A stretch of 64,000 nt of DNA from Novosphingobium sp. (GCF_024642085.1 NZ_JAHEBV010000015.1:1-64000); one strand, 5' to 3'; shown: positions 43,160 through 53,428, counted from the first letter of the stretch. Notes: a model not told the origin generated them from the sequence alone. Numbers and translations: made by a program.

Positions 43160-45118
43160 ATGAGCGTTTCCAACCCGAGCGACGCTGAAACTCTCGCTCC
43201 TCCTGAACCGGCTCCAGGCAGTCATGGTCACCATCACGGAAAGTTGCTGCCACTGGCAATTGGAGCCATTGGCGTGGTCTTTGGCGACATCGGTACCAGC
43301 CCGCTTTATGCGTTCCGCGAAACCTTTGCGTCACACCACGGCGCGCCGGGGATCCGGGTTGATCCCGTTCATATTGAAGGCGTGCTTAGCCTTGTTTTCT
43401 GGTCAATGATGATTGTGGTGACGTTCAAATACGTCCTCACCATCATGAAGGCTGACAACAAGGGCGAAGGTGGCAGTCTGGCGCTTCTTGCCATGATCAG
43501 CCGCAAAACCGAAGGTGCGCGCTGGACAGGTCCACTGGTCCTTATGGGCGTGTTTGCTACGGCCCTTTTTTACGGCGATTCGATGATAACCCCGGCGATG
43601 TCGGTGCTGTCGGCAACAGAGGGTCTTCAATACGTTCACCCGGCTTTTCAGTCCTTCATCGTGCCGCTCGCTGTGGCAATACTTTTCGGGCTATTCGCGA
43701 TCCAGTCCCGCGGAACAGATAAGGTCGGCAAACTCTTCGGGCCGATCATGATATGCTATTTTCTCACCTTGGCCGCATTGGGCATAAGCCACATGGCCGA
43801 AATGCCTTCAATAATTATCGCCACACTCGACCCGCTCAACGCAGTTCGCTTTTTCATGGTCGACGGGTTCCGAGCATTTGTGGCGATGGGCAGTGTGGTG
43901 CTGGCGGTGACGGGAGCAGAAGCGCTTTACGCTGATATGGGGCATTTCGGTCGCAAACCGATCGGGGCCAGCTGGATGGCTTTCGTTCTGCCCTGCCTGA
44001 TGCTTAATTATATGGGTCAGGGGGCCATGGTGTTAAGCCAGTCTTCCCCTGAAGCCGCTGCAGCATTGATCAAGGATCCATTCTTCCTGATGATCCCCGA
44101 TTTTGTGCGCATACCGGTGATATTCCTGGCTCTGGCCGCTACAATCATTGCCAGCCAGGCGGTGATCTCGGGAGCATTCAGCCTGACGCACCAAGCAATC
44201 CAGCTAGGTTTCATGCCGCGCATGCAAATCAAGCACACCAGCGCGGCAGCACAGGGCCAGATCTATATTCCGGTGATCAATTGGGGCCTTATGATCATGG
44301 TCATCGTCCTGGTCTTGTTCTTCCGTTCGTCCAGCAATCTGGCGGCCGCATACGGCATTGCGGTGACCGGAGCGATGTTCATCGATACGGTTTTAATTGC
44401 GGCGGTTCTGATCAGCCTGTGGCATTGGCCTGTATGGAAGGCCCTACCGCTGCTTGCTGTCTTTATTGTGGTTGATCTGGCCTATTTGGGCGCGAACTTG
44501 ATCAAGGTACCGCAAGGCGGCTGGGTGCCATTGGCGATGGGCCTGTTTATCTTTACTCTGCTGACAACCTGGTCGCGCGGGCGGCTGCTGATGCGCCAAT
44601 CGATGACCGAAGGTTCGATCCCCATGGAGGTCTTTGCCAAGAGCGCCCATTCAAGCGCTAGCCGCGTGCCGGGAACTGCGATCTTCATGGCCAGTGCGGC
44701 AAGTGGTGTGCCTTCGGCTCTGCTGCACAACATCAAGCACAACAAGGTGCTGCACGAACGTGTAGTGATCCTTACCGTGGGGATCGAAGATGTGCCTTAT
44801 GTCGATCCGGGTGAGCGGTGTTCGATGAAAGAATTGGGCGATGGGTTTTACCGGCTTAAGCTGCGTTACGGTTTCCTTGAGGAAACTGACGTGCCGGCCG
44901 CGTTGACGGCGGCATCCATGTGCGGAGGGCCATTCGAAATGATGAAAACCAGCTTTTTCCTCAGTCGCCAGACCCTTATCGCTTCAGCCAAACCAGGCAT
45001 GGCAATTTGGCGCGAAAAGCTCTTTGCGTGGATGCTGCGCAATGCCGCTAGCGCGATGGAGTTTTTCCGATTGCCGTCCAACCGCGTAGTTGAACTGGGT
45101 AGCCAGGTGGAAATCTAG
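43160..45118 (+). CDS. kup: Low-affinity potassium transport protein Kup
   Basis: A 652-residue K+:H+ symporter of the KUP/HAK family. A hydrophilic His-rich N-terminus (HGHHHGK) leads into the first span with [15 protein letters not shown], the family signature. About 12 spans follow, and a cytoplasmic C-terminal domain extends from about residue 490 ([18 protein letters not shown] motif). All expected blocks are present at normal length. Its end overlaps the convergent aminotransferase by 4 bp. No potassium-responsive riboswitch is visible in the 118-bp gap upstream. Confidence 0.98.
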   Translation: MSVSNPSDAETLAPPEPAPGSHGHHHGKLLPLAIGAIGVVFGDIGTSPLYAFRETFASHHGAPGIRVDPVHIEGVLSLVFWSMMIVVTFKYVLTIMKADNKGEGGSLALLAMISRKTEGARWTGPLVLMGVFATALFYGDSMITPAMSVLSATEGLQYVHPAFQSFIVPLAVAILFGLFAIQSRGTDKVGKLFGPIMICYFLTLAALGISHMAEMPSIIIATLDPLNAVRFFMVDGFRAFVAMGSVVLAVTGAEALYADMGHFGRKPIGASWMAFVLPCLMLNYMGQGAMVLSQSSPEAAAALIKDPFFLMIPDFVRIPVIFLALAATIIASQAVISGAFSLTHQAIQLGFMPRMQIKHTSAAAQGQIYIPVINWGLMIMVIVLVLFFRSSSNLAAAYGIAVTGAMFIDTVLIAAVLISLWHWPVWKALPLLAVFIVVDLAYLGANLIKVPQGGWVPLAMGLFIFTLLTTWSRGRLLMRQSMTEGSIPMEVFAKSAHSSASRVPGTAIFMASAASGVPSALLHNIKHNKVLHERVVILTVGIEDVPYVDPGERCSMKELGDGFYRLKLRYGFLEETDVPAALTAASMCGGPFEMMKTSFFLSRQTLIASAKPGMAIWREKLFAWMLRNAASAMEFFRLPSNRVVELGSQVEI

Positions 45119-46263
45119 GAACTGCGCTGGCCGGGTTTTCGGCCTGCAAACCACCGTGACAAGCGCGCGATTGCTTCTTCGACTTCGGGTGTCGAAACGG
45201 CAAAGCTGATGCGAAGGTAATGATGGCCGTCGACAGGGTCGAAATCGATTCCCGGAGCGACCGCGACGCCTGTGTCACGCAGCAGGTTCAGACACAAGTC
45301 CATGCTGTCGTCGGTAAATTCCGATACGTCGGCGTAGATGTAAAACGCGCCGTCGGGCGGGGCAAACTTGCCGATCCCCATGCCAGGTAAAGCATCGAGC
45401 AGAAGGGACCTGTTGCGAGCGTAGGTTGCCAGATTGGCATTCAACTCGTCCCGGCAATCCATTGCCACCAGTCCGACATGCTGGCTGAGCGAGGGCGGAG
45501 TAAGAAACAGGTTGCTCATCCGTGCTACGGCGGCGTTGACATGACAATGTGGCGCAACCAGCCAGCCGAGCCTCCAACCGGCCATGCTGAAATACTTGGA
45601 AAAGCTGTTGATCACCAACGCTTCAGGGTCAACCTCCAGCAGCGACGGCGTTTCCGGACCATAACTTATTCCCTGATACACCTCGTCCGAGATGATCGCG
45701 ATGCTGCGCTGTCGACACAGCGCGGCGATGGCAACCAATTCGGCACGGGGAATTATCGTGCCGGTGGGGTTGGCTGGACTAGCAAGGATAAGGCCGTCTG
45801 GAACCGGATCCAAGTTGGCCAACAATGCAGCAGTGATTTGAAAGCCTGTATCGGAGCCGCAATCGAGTTCTATAGGCTCCAAATGCAGCGATTTGAGGGT
45901 GTTGCGGTAGGCTACGTAACCGGGCCGCGCGATAGCAACGCGCGCACCAGGCGCAAATAGCACGGAAAGCGCCAGGACCAGTGCGGGCGAAGCACCGCAC
46001 GTCAGGACGATTTGTCGAGGATCAATCGTGACCCCGTGGTTGTCGAAATAATGGGCGCAGATACGCTCTTTGAGGAACGGGCTTTGCCAATAGCCCATCG
46101 GATCGCTGTCCAGCACTTCGTGGGCGCGGGCAATTGCCGCACTGGGCGCGCCGGTGGACGGCTGGCCAAACTCCATGTGTATTACCGAACGGCCCGATGC
46201 CTTCAGTTCATGGGCCAAAAGGCTAATCTTGATGGCGTGAAAGGGCTCTATCTGTGCGGTCAT
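45115..46263 (-). CDS. PLP-dependent aminotransferase, class I/II
   Basis: A 382-residue fold-type I aminotransferase. The PLP lysine is Lys223 in [16 protein letters not shown]; other anchor motifs are [10 protein letters not shown] (161-170) and [12 protein letters not shown] (191-202), with the substrate-carboxylate Arg in YLRISFA near the end. The family includes aspartate, tyrosine and kynurenine aminotransferases; the donor cannot be determined by eye. It follows a minus-strand terminator, so it has its own promoter. Confidence 0.92.
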   Translation of the reverse strand: MTAQIEPFHAIKISLLAHELKASGRSVIHMEFGQPSTGAPSAAIARAHEVLDSDPMGYWQSPFLKERICAHYFDNHGVTIDPRQIVLTCGASPALVLALSVLFAPGARVAIARPGYVAYRNTLKSLHLEPIELDCGSDTGFQITAALLANLDPVPDGLILASPANPTGTIIPRAELVAIAALCRQRSIAIISDEVYQGISYGPETPSLLEVDPEALVINSFSKYFSMAGWRLGWLVAPHCHVNAAVARMSNLFLTPPSLSQHVGLVAMDCRDELNANLATYARNRSLLLDALPGMGIGKFAPPDGAFYIYADVSEFTDDSMDLCLNLLRDTGVAVAPGIDFDPVDGHHYLRISFAVSTPEVEEAIARLSRWFAGRKPGQRSS

Positions 46264-46288
46264 GGCTTTGGCCTATCGCCGCGGTGCA

Positions 46289-46326
46289 CAAAAGAAAAGC
46301 GCAGTGCCCGGCTGGACCACCGCGCT
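46289..46326 (-). terminator. Intrinsic terminator after the PuuD-like gene
   Basis: On the minus strand the arms AGCGC and GCGCT close a hairpin with inner GTG/CAC pairs and are followed by TTTTCTTTT. It separates the ftsY-yciB-PuuD-like transcript from the downstream aminotransferase. Confidence 0.75.
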
Positions 46327-46344
46327 AATCAACTCTGTCTATGA

Positions 46345-46917
46345 TCAGCCCAGATTGGCGCTGACCATGCAGTAGAGCATCGGCAACGACAGCAGCGTGT
46401 TAGTGCGGCTGGCGTAAAGCGCGCGTGGCGCTGCGGCCGCCTTTTCTTCAGCTGAAGCCTCGACTATGCCGAGAACCTTCTTTTGCGCGGGCCAGATGAT
46501 AAACCAAACGTTGGCTGCCATCACGATAGCCAGCCACATGCCCAGCCCGATCAGGTTGACATTGCCTTCACCGCTGAACGTCATAGCCTGGTGTGCATAA
46601 CCTGAAACGACCGCAATGCCGAGCCCAGTCAGCACGGTGAACAGCGCGCCGTAGCGGAAAAAGAACAGCACCTTAGGTGCGATAAAGCCGGTAACACCGC
46701 CCTTAAGTTCTGCCGGGATTGAGGGCATAGTCGGCACTTGAACGAAGTTCAGGTAATAGAGCAGGCCGATCCATACAATGCCGAAGAACACGTGTGCCCA
46801 TCGCAGTAACGAATTGGCGTCGACAGGCGCCGAACCGCTGAAATGCCACATTACCAGAACAGTGGCGACAAGGCCGGTTGCCAGCACCAGATGCAGATTT
46901 CCAAAAAACTTGCCCAT
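46345..46917 (-). CDS. PuuD-like urate-oxidase membrane-domain protein
   Basis: A 190-residue integral membrane protein of about five spans, started at the ATG at 46917 with GGGGGAA upstream rather than the in-frame ATG at 46980. LRWAHVFFGIVWIGLLYYLNFVQ and a His-containing GYAHQAMTF loop resemble the N-terminal membrane domain (Urate_ox_N) of the urate hydroxylase PuuD. Full PuuD has a C-terminal cytochrome c domain of about 200 residues with CXXCH; that is missing, so urate oxidation is doubtful. Conserved histidines suggest heme binding. Neighbours are ftsY and a septation protein, not purine genes. Confidence 0.72.
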   Translation of the reverse strand: MGKFFGNLHLVLATGLVATVLVMWHFSGSAPVDANSLLRWAHVFFGIVWIGLLYYLNFVQVPTMPSIPAELKGGVTGFIAPKVLFFFRYGALFTVLTGLGIAVVSGYAHQAMTFSGEGNVNLIGLGMWLAIVMAANVWFIIWPAQKKVLGIVEASAEEKAAAAPRALYASRTNTLLSLPMLYCMVSANLG

Positions 46918-47034
46918 TGCTTCCCCCTTTAGTTTTTTCGAAGCGATATTTGATCCATAGCTGCAACGCGGCCGGCACACACCCAGTCTAGGCGCGGTTG
47001 GCCAGCTTTGTCATGCTCTTTTGCGCACTTGTGC

Positions 47035-47715
47035 TCAGTCATGCAAAGGGTCGGTGACAACCTCGTTCTGGGCGTCCTGTGCCAGTCCGTGTTTCAGCAG
47101 CATCGGTAACTGGGTGAACGTAAAGACAAAAGTCAGCGGCAAAAAGACCCACAACTTCATCCCAATCCACGTCTCCAGCCCGCCGTTTTCTTGGTTGTAT
47201 AGGTGACGCAGCACCTCGTTTAACGCAGCCAGGAACAAAAAGAACCAGCCCCAACGGTGGGACAATTTAATCCAGCCAGCATCATCAAGCCCCTCAAAAG
47301 CCGCATCAAGCAGGACTTTCAGCAAAGCCTTGCCGCGCCACGCTCCGATCAGCAGGGCGATGCCGCACAAAAGGTAGATTAACGTCGGTTTGAGCTGGAT
47401 GAAGGCGGCGTTTTGAAACGCTATCGTCAAGCCGCCAAATACGACGATCATCGCAGTCGACAGCCATAGCATCGGGGCGATCCGGCCAAGCTTCCATTTG
47501 GAGACAATCAGGGCGATGATGGCAGTGACCATGAAGCTGGCCGTGGCCCGTATAACCGTTGCGATTTCCGCCAAACTGGCGTGATCCTTGGGCGAATAGA
47601 TTCTGTAAACCGCGAAAAAAACAATGATAGGGCCGTAGTCGACCAGCAAGGTGAGCAAGCCTGACTTTGACTTGCTTTTGGCGCTCATAGGCACGGGGGT
47701 TTGCGTGTCCATCAT
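47035..47715 (-). CDS. Septation protein A, YciB/IspZ family
   Basis: A 226-residue inner-membrane protein of about five spans. LLVDYGPIIVFFAVYRIY and QLKPTLIYLLCGIALLIGAWRGK with SHRWGWFFLFLAALNEVLR are family blocks. YciB/IspZ proteins affect cell division and envelope synthesis in enterobacteria and Shigella; the molecular role is unclear. The ATG overlaps the ftsY stop by 4 bases, which ties expression to membrane targeting by SRP. The N-terminal 18 residues before the first span are Ser/Lys-rich. Confidence 0.93.
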   Translation of the reverse strand: MMDTQTPVPMSAKSKSKSGLLTLLVDYGPIIVFFAVYRIYSPKDHASLAEIATVIRATASFMVTAIIALIVSKWKLGRIAPMLWLSTAMIVVFGGLTIAFQNAAFIQLKPTLIYLLCGIALLIGAWRGKALLKVLLDAAFEGLDDAGWIKLSHRWGWFFLFLAALNEVLRHLYNQENGGLETWIGMKLWVFLPLTFVFTFTQLPMLLKHGLAQDAQNEVVTDPLHD

Positions 47716-48635
47716 ACCACTCCTGCAATCACGCGAGCGACAAGTTCGGGATCGAAGGGGCGCAGGTCTTCCATTTTTTCTCCGACGCCGATCGCGTGGA
47801 TCGGCAGGCCATATTGCTCTGCTGCGGCAACCAGTACGCCCCCGCGCGCAGTGCCATCAAGCTTGGTCATGATAAGCCCTGTTACCCCGGCGACTTCCTT
47901 GAAGATTTCGATCTGCTGCAGCGCATTCTGTCCGTTGGTGGCGTCGAGCACCAATACCACGTCATGCGGCGCTTCAGGATTGAGGCGGCCAAGTACGCGG
48001 CGGATCTTGGCCAATTCTTCCATAAGTTCGCGGCGGTTGTGGAGCCTGCCGGCAGTATCGACGATCAGCGCATCTGTGCCTTCTTCAGTAGCGGCCTGGA
48101 CCGCATCGAAGACGACGCTCGCCGGATCGCCGCCTTCATCGCCGAACACGATTGGCACGCCGACACGTTCAGCCCAGATGCCCAATTGGTCGATCGCGGC
48201 AGCGCGGAAGGTATCGCCTGCGGCCAGCATCACCGAATAGTCCTGCTCCTGAAACAGGTGGGCCAGCTTGGCGATGGTCGTGGTCTTGCCCGATCCGTTG
48301 ACGCCGATCACCAGAATTACCTGCGGGCGGGGGAACGCGACAATGTCGATCGGTATGGCTACTGGGCGCAGGATTGCAGCGATTTCGGCGGCCATGGCTT
48401 CCTTGATCGCCTGTTCATCGGCGCCGCGTTCAAACCGTTCGTTGGCCAGCCGTTCGCGGATCCGTGCCGCTGCGCGCGGGCCCAGGTCCGACAGGATCAG
48501 CGCGTCTTCCAGTTCGTCAAGCTGGGCATCGTCCAGCCGGGTCTTGCTGACAATGCCGGCAAGGTTCTCGCCAAGTCGTTCCGAAGTCTTGCGAAAGCCG
48601 CCCAAAACGCGGTCGGACCAGGTTTCCTCGCTCAT
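47712..48635 (-). CDS. ftsY: Signal recognition particle receptor FtsY
   Basis: A 307-residue SRP GTPase that docks ribosome-nascent chain complexes at the membrane. The NG domain is complete: ALILSDLGPRAAARIRERL in the N part, G1 GVNGSGKTTTIAKLA from residue 111, LAAGDTFRAAAIDQL, DTAGRLHNR and TKLDGTARGG. The acidic A domain is very short, only about 25 residues, compared with about 190 in E. coli, so membrane binding probably uses the N-terminal amphipathic helix. The ATG at 48635 overlaps mtaB by 4 bp; the longer frame is not credible. Confidence 0.98.
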   Translation of the reverse strand: MSEETWSDRVLGGFRKTSERLGENLAGIVSKTRLDDAQLDELEDALILSDLGPRAAARIRERLANERFERGADEQAIKEAMAAEIAAILRPVAIPIDIVAFPRPQVILVIGVNGSGKTTTIAKLAHLFQEQDYSVMLAAGDTFRAAAIDQLGIWAERVGVPIVFGDEGGDPASVVFDAVQAATEEGTDALIVDTAGRLHNRRELMEELAKIRRVLGRLNPEAPHDVVLVLDATNGQNALQQIEIFKEVAGVTGLIMTKLDGTARGGVLVAAAEQYGLPIHAIGVGEKMEDLRPFDPELVARVIAGVV

Positions 48636-49804
48636 GCCAACAGGCCTTCGATCACGCGGGTTGGGGTCAGAGTCACGATGGTTCCGGCAGGGGTTTGGGG
48701 GGGCAGTTGCACCCGGGCGAAGTTCTGCGCATGGCCGGTCCCGTCGCGTTCGGCAAGCACCTGTTGCGGTTGACCCACCAGCGCGTCCAGCCACAGCCGT
48801 CGCTGGACGGCGACTTGCGCCCGCAAAGCGGCGGCCCGGTGGCGGATGAAGGCTCCATCCACCTGGGGCATCCGTGCAGCCGGTGTACCCGGGCGCGGCG
48901 AGTAGGGAAACACGTGGCCGTGAACAACGTCCAGCTCGGCAATGATTGTCAGGTTGGCGTGATGGGCGGCCTCGTCCTCGGTTGGAAAGCCGGCGATCAG
49001 ATCGGCGCCGATCGCCACGTCGGGACGCCGCGCCTTGAGTCGTTCGACCAGACCCGCCGCATCGCAGCGCAGGTGGCGGCGCTTCATCCGTTTGAGCATC
49101 AGGTCATCGCCGTGTTGCAGCGACAGATGGACATGCGGCATGATCCTCGCCTCGGTTGTCAGCAGTTCGAACAGCAGCGGATCGATTTCCACCCCGTCCA
49201 GAGATGACAGCCTCAGGCGGGCAAGAGTGGGGAAAGCGCGGAGGATCGCTTCGACCGCCTGACCCAACCCCGGCTGGCCGGCAAGATCGCAGCCCCAACT
49301 GGTCAGATCTACCCCGGTAAGGACTACCTCCTGAACCCCGCCGTCCAGATGCGTATCAATCGCGCGCAGGATCTGCCCCACCGGCATGGATCGCGCCGCG
49401 CCGCGTCCCTGCGGGATCACGCAAAACGTGCAGGCATGATCGCAGCCGTTCTGTATCGCCACAAAGGCACGGGTGTGCCGTTCCTGAGATGGCAGAGCTG
49501 CGATTGGCGCAACGTTCCAGGCGCGCGGATCAAGCTTTGCCGCATTGGCGAGCAACCCATCGACTTCGGGCATCGCACCGATCCGCGCGCGATCTATCTC
49601 AGCCGCGCAGCCTGTGACAATCAGGCGCGCTGCGGGACGGTCGCGGCGCGCCCGGCGGATTGCCTGGCGGGTTTGGCGGACCGCCTCGCTGGTCACTGCG
49701 CAGCTGTTGATCACGATCAGGTCGGGTTCAGCGGCCAGCATCGAGCGCATCGCTTCGCTTTCGGAAAGATTGAGCCGGCAACCCAGCGACACCACGTCTG
49801 CCAC
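48632..49804 (-). CDS. mtaB: tRNA t6A37 methylthiotransferase MtaB
   Basis: A 390-residue radical-SAM enzyme that adds a methylthio group to N6-threonylcarbamoyladenosine at tRNA position 37, using the t6A product made with TsaE upstream in the window. Both iron-sulfur sites are seen: Cys9, Cys35 and Cys66 in the UPF0004 domain, and CDHACTFC with cysteines 121, 125 and 128 in the radical-SAM domain. The GTG at 49804 is preceded by GGAGG. The C-terminal TRAM-like region is shorter than in MiaB. It overlaps ftsY by 4 bp and lies 4 bp after dapF. Confidence 0.95.
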   Translation of the reverse strand: MADVVSLGCRLNLSESEAMRSMLAAEPDLIVINSCAVTSEAVRQTRQAIRRARRDRPAARLIVTGCAAEIDRARIGAMPEVDGLLANAAKLDPRAWNVAPIAALPSQERHTRAFVAIQNGCDHACTFCVIPQGRGAARSMPVGQILRAIDTHLDGGVQEVVLTGVDLTSWGCDLAGQPGLGQAVEAILRAFPTLARLRLSSLDGVEIDPLLFELLTTEARIMPHVHLSLQHGDDLMLKRMKRRHLRCDAAGLVERLKARRPDVAIGADLIAGFPTEDEAAHHANLTIIAELDVVHGHVFPYSPRPGTPAARMPQVDGAFIRHRAAALRAQVAVQRRLWLDALVGQPQQVLAERDGTGHAQNFARVQLPPQTPAGTIVTLTPTRVIEGLLA

Positions 49805-49807
49805 CGC

Positions 49808-50620
49808 TCAGCCTCCGAAATCGCGGGCGTCAAAGGTGCCGCGAAAGCTTTCTGCTGCCGGGCCGGTCATAATGATCCGCCCGGCCTGGTTCCATTCGAT
49901 CCGCAAAGGTCCGCCAGGCAAAGAAACCGTCACCGCGCGGTCGACCGATCCCCGCCGCATCGCGCCAATGGCGGCCGCGCAGGCGCCTGTGCCGCAAGCC
50001 CGGGTCAGCCCGACTCCGCGCTCCCACACCCGCAGGCGGATCGCATCGCGCGCCATTATCGTGGCGACGTTTACGTTGATCCGCTGCGGGAACAGGGGGT
50101 CGTGCTCAATTTCGGGACCCAATCGGTCAAGTTCGACTGCATCGCAATCGTCCACGAAAAAAACGACGTGGGGGTTCCCGACGTTGACGGCGATCGGCTG
50201 TTCAAGCGTTTCCCACGCCACCGGCATCGACAGCGTGTCCATGGCATAGGCGAGGGGTATCGCATCCCATTCAAATCGCGGTTCGCCCATGTCGATGGCG
50301 ATGCCGCCGTCAGTCGGGAGCGCTTCGATCATTCCGCCCGCCGTTTCGATCCGGGCAGGCTTGCCGTGCAGCAAGGCAACCGCACGCGAGGCATTGCCGC
50401 AAGCTTCCACTTCACCGCCATCAGCGTTGAAGATGCGCATCCGAAAGTCTGCGCGTTCGGACCGGTCGATCACGATCAGCTGGTCACAGCCAATACCGGT
50501 CCGCCGGTCAGCCAGCGCGGACGCAAACGCCCGGGTGAGTTCAGGCAGCGGGGCCGCGCGCGCATCCAGCACGATGAAATCGTTGCCCAGCCCGTGCATT
50601 TTGGTGAAAGCAATCCGCAT
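49808..50620 (-). CDS. dapF: Diaminopimelate epimerase
   Basis: A 270-residue PLP-independent epimerase converting LL- to meso-diaminopimelate for lysine and peptidoglycan. FTKMHGLGNDFIVLDAR starts it. The two catalytic cysteines are Cys74 in EACGNASR and Cys209 in TRACGTGACAAA, each in a symmetric half. Length is standard. It begins the run dapF-mtaB-ftsY-yciB on the minus strand. Confidence 0.98.
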   Translation of the reverse strand: MRIAFTKMHGLGNDFIVLDARAAPLPELTRAFASALADRRTGIGCDQLIVIDRSERADFRMRIFNADGGEVEACGNASRAVALLHGKPARIETAGGMIEALPTDGGIAIDMGEPRFEWDAIPLAYAMDTLSMPVAWETLEQPIAVNVGNPHVVFFVDDCDAVELDRLGPEIEHDPLFPQRINVNVATIMARDAIRLRVWERGVGLTRACGTGACAAAIGAMRRGSVDRAVTVSLPGGPLRIEWNQAGRIIMTGPAAESFRGTFDARDFGG

Positions 50621-50667
50621 TGCCGCGCTCTAGGCCCCGGCGTGGACGGCGTAAAGTCTGCGCAGGA

Positions 50668-52323
50668 TCAGCCCAGGGCGGCCCGGTCATTGCTGCCATA
50701 GTCCGCGTCATCATCAGACGGGATGGGCGCTTCAAGCAGCAGATTGAGCTGGGCCAGTTCAGCAGCAGTGCGATCGGACGGTTCCGGGAAACCGTAGAGA
50801 TAACCCTGTGCCTTGAACGTGCCATAGCGGCTCAACTCGCGCAGCACCGCTTCGTTTTCCACACCCTCTACCGTGATAGGCAGTCCCAGGCCTTTGCCCA
50901 AGGCGGCAATGGTCTTGACGATCGTCGCACTTTCCTTGTTTTCGGGCAGATTGGTAACAAAGCTTCGGTCGATCTTTATCCGGTCGAATGGCAAGGAGCG
51001 AAGCTGCGACAAAGAGCTGTATCCTGTGCCAAAATCATCCAGGCTGACGCGGATGCCCTGGTTTTTAAGGCTCGTTATCATCGAGCGGACCAGTCCGATA
51101 TTCTCGTGCAGGCAGCTTTCCGTCACCTCAATTTCAAAGCGGCTGGGCGGAAAATTGCCTTCGACCAGCAGTTTCAAAAGCTTTTGCGCAAACCATGGAT
51201 CGCGCAGTTGCACCGGTGAAATGTTCACCGACAGAGTCAGTTGCGGATTCCACGTGCGTGCATCGCCGATCGCCTTGCGAATAAGCATCTCGGATAGCTG
51301 GGCGATGACGCCGATTTCCTCGGCAATGGTAATGAAAAGTTCCGGGCTGACCACCCCCAGCGACGGCGAGTTCCAGCGCGCGAGCATTTCAAAGCCGACC
51401 AGATCGCCGGTGGCCAGATCAATCTGCTTTTCGTAATATGGCACGAACTCATCATTGGCCAGGCCGCGGCGGATTCCGGTCTCCAGTTCGCTGCGAAAAC
51501 GCAGTTCACTCTCCATGCTCGCCTCGAACCAGTAATGGCGATTCCGGCCGTGTTTTTTGGCATGATACATGGCTATATCCGCCATGTGCAGCAGTGCCTG
51601 TGCACTGTGCCGGGCACCATCTGTATCGCTGCGGGTAACCCCGATCGAAATGGACGCTTCAATCGACAAGGTATCGATAACCAGCGGTTCGGCGACAGCT
51701 TCGATCAGCTTTTCCGCAAGGCGGTCGATCGCTTCGTACTGAGAGCTGATAAACGGCACTATGCAGGCAAACTCGTCGCCGCCGATCCGTGCCAGTTGGC
51801 CGCCGCTGGGCAACAGCCGTGAAATCCGCCGCGCCGTTTCGTTTAGCAGCGCATCACCGGACGCGTGGCCGTGAAGATCATTGACCTGCTTGAAATTGTC
51901 CAGGTCGAGCATGATAAATGCAACGACTTCGCCCCTCGATGAAGCGTCGGCAATAAGACGGTCTGTCGCCGGCCCGATCGAACGGCGATTGAGGCAGCCG
52001 GTCAAAGGATCAGTTTCGGCCAGGATACGCGCCTGCTCTTCGGCGTTGCGCCGTTCGCGCACTTCGCCAACCAGGTCGCGGTAACGGCGCCAGCCGAACA
52101 CGATCAGCGCGATGTTCAGAAGGAACGTCGTTGCCAGAAGGTTGTCCGGCTCGGTCCCGCGGCCGGCCAGGGTAGCTATCGCATTGGGTACGACCGTGCT
52201 TCCGGTTCCGATCAGCAACACCAGGGCAGCCATTACGGTGCCCAGCGTCAACAGGTCCCGACTGGCGCTGCGGCTAGCGGCCGCATCGCCTTGGCTGTCC
52301 CTTGTCGTGTCGTGCCCCATCAC
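50668..52323 (-). CDS. Membrane GGDEF-EAL cyclic di-GMP enzyme
   Basis: A 551-residue protein with two N-terminal membrane spans (about 25-54 and 60-77), a short coil, a GGDEF domain (intact GGDEF at 181-185 in ARIGGDEFACI) and an EAL domain. The EAL motif reads EML at 312-314. Other phosphodiesterase residues are present: SVNISPVQL, FEIEVTES, DDFGTGYSSL, IKIDRSFV and EGVE, so hydrolase activity is likely. No RxxD inhibitory site precedes the GGDEF. Net activity cannot be predicted. The gene is 47 bases upstream of dapF but is probably separately controlled. Confidence 0.93.
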   Translation of the reverse strand: MMGHDTTRDSQGDAAASRSASRDLLTLGTVMAALVLLIGTGSTVVPNAIATLAGRGTEPDNLLATTFLLNIALIVFGWRRYRDLVGEVRERRNAEEQARILAETDPLTGCLNRRSIGPATDRLIADASSRGEVVAFIMLDLDNFKQVNDLHGHASGDALLNETARRISRLLPSGGQLARIGGDEFACIVPFISSQYEAIDRLAEKLIEAVAEPLVIDTLSIEASISIGVTRSDTDGARHSAQALLHMADIAMYHAKKHGRNRHYWFEASMESELRFRSELETGIRRGLANDEFVPYYEKQIDLATGDLVGFEMLARWNSPSLGVVSPELFITIAEEIGVIAQLSEMLIRKAIGDARTWNPQLTLSVNISPVQLRDPWFAQKLLKLLVEGNFPPSRFEIEVTESCLHENIGLVRSMITSLKNQGIRVSLDDFGTGYSSLSQLRSLPFDRIKIDRSFVTNLPENKESATIVKTIAALGKGLGLPITVEGVENEAVLRELSRYGTFKAQGYLYGFPEPSDRTAAELAQLNLLLEAPIPSDDDADYGSNDRAALG

Positions 52324-52427
52324 GGAAATGGCGATCGCCCCTGCTTCTGTTTGCAGGCGATATTGGCAGCTTTTGCTGAAAGGTTTGTTAAAGCGGTCGG
52401 TTCAACGCCCAGCCGGGACTGCGGCGG

Positions 52428-53366
52428 CTACTTCTTCAGACCGATTTCACGCAGGCGCTGCTGCAGGAAGTCATCCGCAAGGATCGGTTCGGGATAGCGG
52501 TCCGGATTGCTTGCGCTTACGCACTGGGGCAGTGTGGAAATTGGGAAATCGCTGCGCAGGTGCAGGAAAAATGGCATCGAATAGCGGCTGAAAGCGGCGC
52601 GTTCGGGATTGGGATTGCGCACCCGGTGAATGGTGGAGGGCAGGACATGATTGGTCATGCGCTCCAGCATGTCGCCAACGTTTATCACCATCGCGCCTTC
52701 CGGGGGCGATGCGCTGATCCACTGGCCGTCCTTGCCCAGCAGTTCAAGGCCGGCTTCTTCGGCGCCAAGCAGCAGCGTGATAAGGTTGATATCACCGTGG
52801 GCGCCGGCGCGGATCGCTTCGCCCTCTAGGTTCTTGAGCGGAGGATAGTGCAGCAGCCGCATGACCGAATTGCCCTCTGCGATGCCCTTGTCGAACCAAT
52901 TTTCGTCCAGCCCGAGATAGAGCGCGATTGCCGACAGGATCGTGGCACCTGTAGCGTCAAACTGACGGTACAGCTCGCTGAAAACTTCGTGAAAGCCTTC
53001 GGGCCGGGCTGGCCATACGTTCGGCGGCATCGAAGCGTCAGCCAGCGGGCTGCCGGGCGGCAGGTCGCGCCCGACGTGCCAGAACTCTTTCAGGTCGTGA
53101 TGCTTGGCATCCTTGGCGATTTCTATTCCGAACGGAGTATAGCCGCGCGCGCCGCCAATCGACGGATCATGGTAGCCCCGCTTTTCGGCATCAGGCAGCG
53201 CGAAGAAGCGTTCCGAGAGCGTCCACGCACGATCGATCAGATCGCGATCAATGGCGAAATCCTTGACCAGGGCAAAACCGAAGGTGCGAAAGCTTTCACC
53301 GATGGCCTGGGCAAAGCTGGCTTTGTCGTCATTCAGGGAAAGTACGGGCAGGGTATCGAGTGGCAT
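52428..53366 (-). CDS. Isopenicillin-N-synthase-like 2OG-Fe(II) oxygenase
   Basis: A 312-residue member of the 2-oxoglutarate/Fe(II) dioxygenase fold. The N-terminal DIOX_N part (FRTFGFALVKDFAID) is followed by the iron ligands His190 and Asp192 in AHGDINLITLL, and His247 in TIHRVRNP, with Arg261 and Ser263 (RYS) as the 2-oxoglutarate pair. The start is ATG 53366. Many proteobacteria carry such genes with unknown substrates; penicillin synthesis is not implied. It is divergent from the EVE-domain gene. Confidence 0.9.
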   Translation of the reverse strand: MPLDTLPVLSLNDDKASFAQAIGESFRTFGFALVKDFAIDRDLIDRAWTLSERFFALPDAEKRGYHDPSIGGARGYTPFGIEIAKDAKHHDLKEFWHVGRDLPPGSPLADASMPPNVWPARPEGFHEVFSELYRQFDATGATILSAIALYLGLDENWFDKGIAEGNSVMRLLHYPPLKNLEGEAIRAGAHGDINLITLLLGAEEAGLELLGKDGQWISASPPEGAMVINVGDMLERMTNHVLPSTIHRVRNPNPERAAFSRYSMPFFLHLRSDFPISTLPQCVSASNPDRYPEPILADDFLQQRLREIGLKK

Positions 53367-53428
53367 GGTGGACGTGTCCGGAAGAATCTGTCTATGGCGC
53401 GCGCATAGACCGTTTTTTGAGTGGTGGC

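Noticed and set aside
49349..50701. 450-codon open frame on the plus strand across mtaB and dapF
   Set aside because: Antisense to catalytic motifs of both genes; composition rich in Arg, His and Pro.
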